Shown here in pieces: positions 1 to 7,072 of a DNA stretch of 64,000 nucleotides. Every line of letters begins with the position of its first letter. The first letter of the stretch is position 1. Source of the DNA: Burkholderia oklahomensis C6786 (GTDB taxonomy: Bacteria > Pseudomonadota > Gammaproteobacteria > Burkholderiales > Burkholderiaceae); the NCBI RefSeq assembly GCF_000959365.1, contig NZ_CP009555.1, positions 3,658,001 through 3,722,000 on the forward strand. The letters are read 5' to 3'. The translations under genes and the position numbers were made by a program. The notes below the pieces were generated by a model. That model ran no database searches. It was not told where the DNA came from and saw nothing but the letters and a program-made list of their open reading frames with translations.

Positions 1-87
1 ACGCTCGAGGCGATCTGCCGCCATCTCGATTGCCAGCCCGGCGATCTGCTGGAATTCAGCGACGAGCCCGGCGTCGATGCGGGTTGA
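1..87 (+). CDS. C-terminal end of a small Cro/C1-type HTH regulator (partial)
   Basis: The window opens inside this frame. The 28 visible codons before the TGA at 85-87 include TLEAICRHLDCQPGDLLEF followed by a short acidic tail. This is the typical ending of the 70-80 residue Cro/C1-type DNA-binding proteins (YozG-like), where the segment around CxHLxCxPGDLL closes the helical bundle. The start and the helix-turn-helix lie outside the window, so its target and exact family cannot be judged. It ends 12 bases before the next gene, which suggests co-transcription. Confidence 0.7.
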   Translation, partial: TLEAICRHLDCQPGDLLEFSDEPGVDAG

Positions 88-99
88 GGCGGCAGGCCG

Positions 100-843
100 G
101 TGGCCGGGCCCCGCGTGATGCGCGCGGGCGAGGCGACGGAGGGCGGCGCCGGGCGGCATCGGCGGCAGTGTCGGCAATTGGGGGGCGGCGTGCTCGCGCT
201 GGCGATCGCGACGTCGATTCACGTGCTGGCCTGGCTCGCGCTCGAACGCCGGCCGCCGTCGGCGGCGGATGTATCGACGCCCGGCGCATCGACGTCCTAT
301 GTGCCGAAGCCGGAAAGGCGAGCGTTGATCGTCAGGCTGATCCCGAGGTCGCGGCCGTTACCGCCGCCGTTACTGTTACCGTCGCCGTCGCCGTCGCTTT
401 CGGCGCGGCGCGCGCCGGCGCACGCCGCATCGATGCGGGGCATGCGGGCGGCCGCGCGCGCCGGCGTTCGTTCGCCGCCGCGTCGCGGTGGCGGCGACAC
501 GCTGCCCGATCCGGTGCAAGCGCACGCCGAGGCGAACGACGCGCAATGGCTGCCGCCGCAGACGCCGGGCGCAACGGCTGCCGGCGCCAACTGGCGGGCG
601 GATCTGGACTCGGTCGGATCATTCCGGTCGATCGGGCGAGGATCGGCGGCCGCGGCGGTTGGAGCGGCGGGCACATCGTCCGGCCTCGCTCTTCCACGAA
701 AAGAGACGGCGGCGTCGACCCTGGCGCGCGAGATGTCGAAAGCGAGCCGTGCCGATTGCCGGAACGCGTATTCGGGCATGGGCCTGCTCGCGATTCCGGC
801 GCTCGCGATCGACGCCGTCAGGGATGACGGCTGCAAGTGGTGA
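100..843 (+). CDS. Membrane-anchored hypothetical protein with a proline/alanine-rich periplasmic stretch
   Basis: This frame encodes 247 residues from a GTG at 100; an ATG at 118 is an alternative start. Residues about 28-47 form one hydrophobic segment (LGGGVLALAIATSIHVLAWL). After it comes a long low-complexity region rich in Pro, Ala, Arg and Ser, and then a compact C-terminal part holding two cysteines (the CRNAYSGMGLLAIP segment and the final DDGCKW). The layout, one N-terminal anchor, a P/A-rich linker and a small conserved tail, resembles TonB-like or secretion-accessory proteins, but no TonB C-terminal motif was recognised. The function is unknown. The coding call rests on the tail sequence, its compact composition and the close spacing to the upstream regulator. 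Confidence 0.55.
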   Translation: MAGPRVMRAGEATEGGAGRHRRQCRQLGGGVLALAIATSIHVLAWLALERRPPSAADVSTPGASTSYVPKPERRALIVRLIPRSRPLPPPLLLPSPSPSLSARRAPAHAASMRGMRAAARAGVRSPPRRGGGDTLPDPVQAHAEANDAQWLPPQTPGATAAGANWRADLDSVGSFRSIGRGSAAAAVGAAGTSSGLALPRKETAASTLAREMSKASRADCRNAYSGMGLLAIPALAIDAVRDDGCKW

Positions 844-902
844 CGCGGTCGATTGCCGGGCGGTGAGCGCCGCTTCGGCTCGACGCGATGAATCGGGGGA
901 TG

Positions 903-955
903 AACCGGAAACGAACGGGAGAGCGAACCGGAGAACGAACGGGAGAACAAACCGG
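903..955. repeat. Short 12-bp tandem repeat array
   Basis: About four and a half imperfect copies of a 12-base unit (consensus close to ACGGGAGAACGA, alternating with ACCGGAGAACGA) lie in the gap between the hypothetical membrane protein and the convergent oxidoreductase gene. The array is outside both coding regions. A repeat of this size is prone to slippage and could vary in copy number between strains. Confidence 0.7.
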
Positions 956-1062
956 CGCGATCAGCCTCGGCGCGCCTGCGCCGACGCGCGACCTGCCAGT
1001 GTCGCGCGCCCGCATTCCACGCGCGGCCGCTCGACCCGGTAAAGCGTCTCGCGCCGCGTCGC

Positions 1063-2730
1063 TCAACCGACGATCTCCGGTTGCGCGAGCCATTCGCGGC
1101 CCTTGAGCATCGCCTGCCAGTAGAGCGGCGGCAGCAGCCGCTCCTTGAGCAGCCACGCGAGCCGAGACGGCCGCGTGCCGTCGATGAGCCAGGCGGGAAA
1201 CGTCGGCGCGAGCCTGCCGCCGTACCGGAACTCGGCCAGCACGATCTTGCCGCGCTCGACGGTCAGCGGGCACGAACCATAGCCGTCGTACGCCGCCTCG
1301 CCATGCGCGCGGCCGAGCGCGGCGAGCACGTTGTGCGCGACGACGGGCGCCTGCTTGCGCGCGGCGGCCGCGGTCTTCGCATTCGGGGTGTTCGCGGCGT
1401 CGCCGAGCGCGTAGATGTTCGGATACGCACGATGGCGCAGCGTCGCGGGATCGACGTCGACCCAGCCGGCGACGTCGGCGAGCGGACTTGCGCGGACGAA
1501 GTCGGGCGCCTTCTGCGGCGGCACGACGTGGATCATGTCGAACGCGCGCGTGACGATCTCGGTCGAGCCGTCGCCGCGCGTGTGCAGGAACGCTGCACGC
1601 CTGCCCGGGCCGTCGATCGCGATCAGGTTGTGGCTGAAGTTCAGCGCGATGTCGTAGCGCTTCACGTATTCCATCAGCGCGGGCACGTAGGCCGGCACGC
1701 CGAAGAGCGTCGGCGAGGCCGAGTAGAACGCGACATCGACTTTATCGAGCCGCCTCGTGCGCTGCCAATGGTCGGCCGACAGATACATCGCCTTTTGCGG
1801 GGCGCCCGTGCACTTGATCGGCAGCGGCGGCTGCGTGAAGAGCGCGCGGCGGCCGCCGAATTCGCTCACGAGCTGCCACGTGTAAGGCGCGAGATCGTAG
1901 CGATAGTTCGACGTGACGCCGTTCTTGCCGAGCGTCTCGGGCAGGCCTTCTATCGCGTGCCAGTCGAGCTTGAGGCCCGGGCAGACGACGAGCTGCCTGT
2001 AGCGCACGACGCGGCACGCTTCGAGCAGCACGGCGTTGTTCAACGGCTCGAACGCGGCGACGCCGGCCTTGATCCAGTGCACGCCGCGCGGCAGCACGGC
2101 GGCCATCCGGCGGGCGGTGGCCTGCGGCTGGAACACGCCCGCGCCGACCATCGTCCAGCCGGGCTGGTAGTAATGGGCGTCGGCCGGATCGATCACCGCG
2201 ACGTCGAGCGTCGGATCGCGTGCGAGCAGGCTCGACGCGACCGCGAGGCCCGCCGCGCCGGCGCCGACGATCACGACGTCGTGGCTCGCGACCGCCGTGT
2301 CGGACGCCGGCCGGCCGCGTTGCGCGATGCGGCGCGCGACGCCCGACAGATCGTAGCCGGCCGCTTCGCCCGCCGCGACGATGTCCCGCAGCGGGCGGGC
2401 GCCCGCCTGCGACAGCGCCCACAGCGTCGCCGAGCGGATGCCGGTGCGGCAGTATGCGAGCACGGGCGCGTCGAGCGTCGCGACGAGCGCGCGGAACTCC
2501 GCGCCTTGCTCGTCGTCGACGTTGCCGGCTTCGACGGGCAGGTAATGGACCGCGATGCCGACGCGCGCCGCTGCCGCGGCGATTTCTGCGAAGGTCGGCT
2601 GGTCCGCGCTTTCGCCGTCCGCCTGATTGCAGACGATCGTCCGGAAGCCCGCGTCGCGGATCGCGGGCAGATCCGCCGCGACGATCTGCGGCGACACCGA
2701 CAGCCCGGCCGCGAGCTTGTTGATCTTCAT
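1063..2730 (-). CDS. Bifunctional phosphatase-like (TIGR01244-type) / FAD-dependent sulfide:quinone reductase-like oxidoreductase
   Basis: The protein has 555 residues in two domains. Residues 1-130 resemble the TIGR01244/DUF442 domain, a dual-specificity-phosphatase-like fold, with a P-loop-like CRTGIRS near residue 97. From about residue 150 a second domain begins with the dinucleotide-binding motif VVIVGAGAAGLAVAS and continues as a pyridine-nucleotide-disulfide-type oxidoreductase (CPGLKLDW, IYALGDAANTPNAKTAAAARKQ). The order matches fused proteins of hydrogen-sulfide detoxification loci (Blh/SQR-like), where sulfide is oxidised at the membrane with quinone as acceptor; that role is an inference from family. 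The ATG at 2730 was chosen because GGAGAA precedes it and because the phosphatase-like domain starts there. No persulfide dioxygenase or sulfide-responsive ArsR regulator is visible nearby. Confidence 0.85.
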   Translation of the reverse strand: MKINKLAAGLSVSPQIVAADLPAIRDAGFRTIVCNQADGESADQPTFAEIAAAAARVGIAVHYLPVEAGNVDDEQGAEFRALVATLDAPVLAYCRTGIRSATLWALSQAGARPLRDIVAAGEAAGYDLSGVARRIAQRGRPASDTAVASHDVVIVGAGAAGLAVASSLLARDPTLDVAVIDPADAHYYQPGWTMVGAGVFQPQATARRMAAVLPRGVHWIKAGVAAFEPLNNAVLLEACRVVRYRQLVVCPGLKLDWHAIEGLPETLGKNGVTSNYRYDLAPYTWQLVSEFGGRRALFTQPPLPIKCTGAPQKAMYLSADHWQRTRRLDKVDVAFYSASPTLFGVPAYVPALMEYVKRYDIALNFSHNLIAIDGPGRRAAFLHTRGDGSTEIVTRAFDMIHVVPPQKAPDFVRASPLADVAGWVDVDPATLRHRAYPNIYALGDAANTPNAKTAAAARKQAPVVAHNVLAALGRAHGEAAYDGYGSCPLTVERGKIVLAEFRYGGRLAPTFPAWLIDGTRPSRLAWLLKERLLPPLYWQAMLKGREWLAQPEIVG

Positions 2731-2916
2731 GGTCTTCTCCGTTTCTCCGCTTGACGCGAGGCGATGCGCGCTTGGATTGCGGCGAGCGGGATCGCAAGAT
2801 GGCGCACGCATGTCCTTCGCGTCGGGAAACTCGACCGTACCGTGCCGGTCGCGAGATCGAAGATGCTTGCGTGGGATCTTCGGACTCGGTGGCGAACGTT
2901 GAAGATCCTCAAGTCG

Positions 2917-2957
2917 ATCGTAACGAAGCACAACCATATTTTCTTGAAGTAGATCAA
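2917..2957 (-). promoter_or_regulatory. Candidate class II FNR/ANR-type promoter for the bifunctional oxidoreductase
   Basis: On the minus strand TTGATCTACTTCAA (2957-2944) matches the FNR/ANR consensus TTGAT-N4-ATCAA at nine of ten specified bases. A TACGAT hexamer at 2922-2917 lies 31 bases downstream, centre to centre, close to the spacing of FNR-activated class II promoters (site at about -41.5). It would leave a leader of roughly 180 bases before the ATG at 2730. The regulatory role is an inference from spacing and consensus only. Confidence 0.4.
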
Positions 2958-2999
2958 ATTTGCGGGATGACGACGCGTTCGGTCGCCGTGGCGTGGAGA

Positions 3000-4000
3000 C
3001 TAGGGGGCATTGCAAAAACGGGGATGGAATTGCCTCCGCAGCGCTTGCGCCGCGTGTCCTCCGAGGCGGGTGTGCTGTTCCGCACGGCAGCGACGTGTGT
3101 CGATCTCGGGGCCCGGGGCCCGGGGCGAGAGCGCGGCGGCTCGGCGCATTCGGCCGGGCGCGGCCGACAGAAGGTGTGTGAAGCCGAGCCGATGATGCCG
3201 GCCCCATGTCGGCCGATCGCCGGCCGCGCGCAGCGATTCGAGCGCGTCGCCGAACGCGGCGGCGACGGTCGATGCAAAGGCTGCGGGAGCCGGGATCCAC
3301 GGGGACGGTTCGCCGCGCGGCGCACGCGACACGAGATGCGTCGTCGCCATCGCGCCGTTCTCGAAATAGGCGCGATACGGCTGAAATTCGGGCCCGTAGA
3401 TCGCCGTCGCCAGCGCCTTGAAGGAGCGATGTCAGACGAGCGCGGCGGGCGACGCACGTTCGTCGCGACAATCCCACTGACGAAGCAGCGCAACGTGCTC
3501 GCCCGCATGCGCGTCGAGGAGCGGCAGCAGCATCGGTAGTCGCTGCCGGGCGTGGAAATGGGTCGTGTCGCCGAGGACGGCTTCCATGTCGCCGACGGTC
3601 CACGTCGACTTCGCCTTCAGCAGCGTGTCCACACGCCATGCTCGGAAGCTCGGGTTCCAGAGCAGTGCGGGCGGAACGTCGTCGCGCGCGTCGGCGATCG
3701 GATTGTTGCAGTTGACGATGACGCCGCTCGGCGGATTGAGCAACTCGGGAAGCGCATCGAATTCGAGGAAGCTGTCCCAATCGTTCGGCGCGAGCGTGTG
3801 CTTCAATCCGGTGCGGCGGCGCGGCACGCGTCCGACCGTCTTGACGCCGGTGTCGACGCTGCGCGACGCGAACATGAAATTCAGCGACAGGCTCTGAATG
3901 TCGGCCAACGCACGCCGGAAACCCGGCCAGTCGCGCGCCTTCGTCAGCCCGAACAGGCCGCGTACTTCGACATCGGATATGAGCGGACGAGGGCGCGGGT
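3000..4000 (-). pseudogene. Penicillin acylase family protein, degraded
   Basis: The minus strand carries family sequence such as ARDWPGFRRALADIQSLSLN, NDWDSFLEFD, PSGVIVNCNNP and, further on, YGPEFQPYRAYFENGAM and GRHHRLGFTHLLS. Penicillin acylases are periplasmic N-terminal-nucleophile amidohydrolases. The copy is broken in several ways. The N-terminal half, including the nucleophile serine, is missing. The upstream sequence jumps from RPLISDVEV straight into RGLFGLTKAR, indicating an internal deletion. A TGA at 3432-3434 interrupts the frame where the protein continues in phase as HRSFKALATAIYG. After about 3165 the reading frame turns into unrelated Arg-rich sequence, so the C-terminus is also lost. 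It lies directly after a broken transporter gene on the same strand. Confidence 0.75.
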
Positions 4001-4039
4001 ATTCGCTTGCGGTCGCGATGCGCCGGCAGGCGAAGCCCG

Positions 4040-5049
4040 TCAGCGGTTTTGGACTTCGAGCCATCCGTCAGGAGCAGGCTTGATCTGCGAACCGACGACG
4101 AACGCGGACAGGCTCAGCAGCGCGACGATGCCCAGCGCGTAGAACATCGCGGAGCCGCCGTGGTGCAGCAGTGCGAGGCCGCCGAGCCATGGGCCGAGCA
4201 GGTTGCCGACGTTGCTGAGCGAATGCGCGCCGTAATAGATGCCGCGCATCGGCTCGGGCGTGATGCTGTCGAGGACGGCGTATTCCGACGGGATCGCAGC
4301 ACTTCGCCCCACGTGAAGACGACCATCGACACGACGAGAGCGGTCATGTTCGGCGAATTCGCGAAGCCGGCCGCGCCGATCGCGAGCATGCTGCCCGCGG
4401 TGAAGAGAATGAGGCGCCGGTCGGTGCCGATGATGCGCAGCTTCGCGGCGAGCGGAAGGTCGGACGCCGCCGCTCCATGCGGTGGGCTGCCGAACACGAG
4501 CCGGGCCGTGATCGCGTAGATCGCGATCGAGAACAGCAGGTATACCGCCCCCGTGATGAGGAACACGGGCGATTTGTCGAGCAGGCCGAGCGACGCGCCG
4601 AGCAACGGCCCGATCGCGAAGCCGACGTTGATCGCCAGGTAGCGTCGTGCAAACGCGCGAAGTCGCTGCTCGGGCGGAAGATTGTCGCTGATGGTCGCCT
4701 TCGAGACCGGTTCGTAGAACGAGCTCGCGAGATTGATGAAGAGGTTGACGGCGAAGACTTGCCACGCGTCTGCCGCGAAATGAAGCGCGGCGAACGACAG
4801 GCTCGATACGAGCAGACAGCCGATCAGCACCTTGCGCCGGCCGAGCACGTCGGACAGATGGCCGCCGAACGTGCCGACGAGCGCGCCCGTGCCGAGCAGC
4901 AAGCCGATCGACGCCGCGTCGAGTCCCATCCGTTGGTGCAGATAGATGGCGAGAAACGGCAGGCTCATCGCGCGCGCCATCACGACGAAGCCAGTGCCTA
5001 CGATCAGCAGCCAGATGAGGAGCGGGTGTCTTGCCTTTTCTTGACTCAT
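4040..5049 (-). pseudogene. MFS transporter, frameshifted and internally deleted
   Basis: From the ATG at 5049 the frame reads as a major facilitator (MSQEKARHPLLIWLLIVG, and GHLSDVLGRRKVLIG as the conserved loop between helices 2 and 3). At about 4294-4300 the frame breaks: FTWGEVL ends one frame, and PSEYAVLDSITPEPMRGIYY with the remaining helices follows in another. The total length is one base short of a multiple of three, so a single-base deletion explains the break. The distance between RRLILF and the GSMLAIGAAGFA helix is also too short, as if about 75 residues covering part of helices 7-9 were lost. With two lesions the gene is probably dead, although the frameshift alone could be a sequencing error. 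Confidence 0.75.
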
Positions 5050-5056
5050 GTGCGTC

Positions 5057-5254
5057 TCATCGAGAACCGTTGAGGACCGGCCGTGCCGAAGCGGCGCACA
5101 TCGCGGATGCGCCGCATGAGCCGACGTGCGAGCGCGCTTCGCCACCGTGTCGCGGGTCCGCCATCAACTGCGGCCATTCCATCGCCCGCTCGCCGTAGTT
5201 CGCACGCATGAAGCGCGCTTCGTCCGGCGACAGATAGCGCTCGTAGATCCGCAT
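5057..5254 (-). pseudogene. Remnant of a MerR/TipAS-type regulator
   Basis: The first 35 residues from the ATG at 5254 (MRIYERYLSPDEARFMRANY, then AMEWPQLMADPR) resemble the TipAS ligand-binding domain of MerR-family regulators, where a LTPDE..F segment is followed by EWP.LI..VR. No DNA-binding domain is present upstream, and the reading soon becomes Ser/Gly/Ala-rich without family character; a neighbouring frame gives a more typical continuation. It is best read as the leftover C-terminal part of a regulator of the adjacent decayed transporter and acylase genes. The similarity is short, so the family call is tentative. Confidence 0.4.
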
Positions 5255-5294
5255 CTTCGTCTCCGAAAACGCTCGACGTATTCAACGCGCCAGC

Positions 5295-7070
5295 CTAGTT
5301 CGGCAAGTTCGCTGAGCCCTGCGTGCCCGCGGTGTCGCGCGCATTCGTCGAACTTGCCGCGCTCTTCGCGTTCGTCGGGCCAGTTGCGGCAATCGCACGC
5401 GGTGCGTTCGCATCGGTCGCAACGTTCGTTGCAGCAGGAATTCCGACACCGGTGCCCGCGGCGCGAGCGGCATCCGCAACAGCATCGACTGTGCCGGCAG
5501 TACCGGACATGCCCGTGCCGCCAGCGTCGTGCATGCGCTTCGCGTCGCCGGCATCCTGCGCACCGTCCGCGCCGCTCGCGCGCTTCGCATCCTTTCCGCC
5601 GTCCGTCGGCGTGCCCATCGCCTGATAGAGCCGCGCGGTATCGACAAGCCGCGTGCCCGTCGCGCGAATCTCGTCGAGCCGCGCGTTGCGGTACTGCTGT
5701 TCGCTCGCGCGCGCGGCCGACGGCGGCAGCGCGCCGAGCCGCACGCGCGCCGCGGTGTCGTCGAACGCGCCGCGCGCGGCGGCGGCCGAGCGGTTCGACG
5801 CGTCGAGCGCGCTCGCGTCGTTGTCGAGCGCGGCGAGCCTGTCGGCGACGTCCTGGAATGCGGCGAGCACGGTCTGCTTGTACTGGTCGACGGCCGCGTC
5901 ATAGGTCGCGCGCGCCGCGCGGCGCTGCGCGAGCAGCGCGCCGCCGTGGAAGAGCGGCTGCGTGAGCGATGCGCCGACGCTCCAGATCGCGCCCGCGCCC
6001 GACAGCATCGCGGGCCAGTTGAAGCCCGCATGGCCCATCGACGCCGACAGCGACAACTGCGGGAACAACTGCGCGGTCGCGACGCCGACCTCGGCCGCGG
6101 CCGCCTGCAACCCGGCTTCGGCGGCGCGGATGTCGGGCCGCGCCTGCAGCAGTGTCGACGGCACGACGACGGGCACGTCCTCGGGCAGATGCAGGTCGGC
6201 GAGCGCGAGATCGGCGCTCGCCTGATCCGGCGTGCGGCCGAGCAGCACGGCGAGCGCGTGGCGCGTCGTCTGCCATTGCTGGCGCAGCGCGGGCAGGCTC
6301 GCTTCGAGCGCCGCCGCGCTTTGCTGCGCGTTCAGCATGTCCGCGTGCGACGCCGCGCCGAGCCGGTAGCGCGCGGCCGTGTCGTTCGCCTGCTCGCGTG
6401 CAAGCGCGACGAGCCGCTCGGTCGTCGAGACCTGCTCGGCGAGCGCGGCCGACGTGACGGCAGCCGTCACGATGTTCGCGGCGAGCGCACGCCGCGCGGA
6501 TTCGAGCTGATACGCGCTCACGTCGACGCGCCTGGACAGCGCGCGGTTCGCGAAACGCGCGGCGCCGAACAGGTCGAGCGTGTAGCTCGCCTGCAACTGG
6601 CCCGCGAACACGTCGTAGAGCACGGTCTGCGGACCGAAGGTCGGCACGCCGAGCGCCCGCTCGCGCGTCGCCTGGCCGCCCGCGTCGATCGACGGCAGCA
6701 GCGAGCTGCCGATCTGCGCGCGCAACTGCTCGCGCGCGGCGGTCAGGCTTTTCTCGGCGGCGGCGAGCGTCGGGCTGTTGCGCAGGCCTTCGTCGACGAG
6801 TGAATCGAGCGCGGGCGACCGGTACTGCTTCCACCAGTCGGGCACCGGCTGCGCGCCGACGTCGAAGCGCTGCGCGACGCCCTGCGCCGCGGCGGTGCGC
6901 TCGGGCAGCGGCGTCGCGCCGTAATGCGCGGGCGACGGCATCGCCGGCGGCGCGTCGCTCGGCGCGAACAGCGAGCAGCCGGCGAGCGGGCCGGCCAGTG
7001 CGGCGACGGCGGCCGCGGCCGTCGCGCGCCGCGCGGCGCGGGCCGTGAACGGTTGGATCGAAACGCGCAT
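5295..7070 (-). CDS. Outer-membrane efflux lipoprotein (NodT/OprM family) with a long C-terminal extension
   Basis: The 591-residue protein forms the TolC-like outer-membrane channel of the efflux system encoded upstream. It has a signal peptide ending in LAGC at about residue 32, the acylated cysteine. The usual NodT signature follows: PVPDWWKQY, then two repeats of the outer-membrane-efflux fold, with TYTLDLFGAARFANR-type sequence in the first half and RPDIRAAEAGLQAAAAEVGVA opening the second. The normal family length of about 470 residues ends near RLYQAMG. The last 120 or so residues are a low-complexity tail of Ala, Gly, Asp, Thr and Asn with no recognisable fold. The start lies two bases after the pump gene's stop codon. 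Confidence 0.9.
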   Translation of the reverse strand: MRVSIQPFTARAARRATAAAAVAALAGPLAGCSLFAPSDAPPAMPSPAHYGATPLPERTAAAQGVAQRFDVGAQPVPDWWKQYRSPALDSLVDEGLRNSPTLAAAEKSLTAAREQLRAQIGSSLLPSIDAGGQATRERALGVPTFGPQTVLYDVFAGQLQASYTLDLFGAARFANRALSRRVDVSAYQLESARRALAANIVTAAVTSAALAEQVSTTERLVALAREQANDTAARYRLGAASHADMLNAQQSAAALEASLPALRQQWQTTRHALAVLLGRTPDQASADLALADLHLPEDVPVVVPSTLLQARPDIRAAEAGLQAAAAEVGVATAQLFPQLSLSASMGHAGFNWPAMLSGAGAIWSVGASLTQPLFHGGALLAQRRAARATYDAAVDQYKQTVLAAFQDVADRLAALDNDASALDASNRSAAAARGAFDDTAARVRLGALPPSAARASEQQYRNARLDEIRATGTRLVDTARLYQAMGTPTDGGKDAKRASGADGAQDAGDAKRMHDAGGTGMSGTAGTVDAVADAARAAGTGVGIPAATNVATDANAPRAIAATGPTNAKSAASSTNARDTAGTQGSANLPN

Positions 7071-7072
7071 GG

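Noticed and set aside
2727..2957. A 76-codon minus-strand frame before the bifunctional oxidoreductase
   Set aside because: It covers the likely leader and FNR-type promoter and ends in Arg-rich sequence; it is more likely untranslated leader than a gene.
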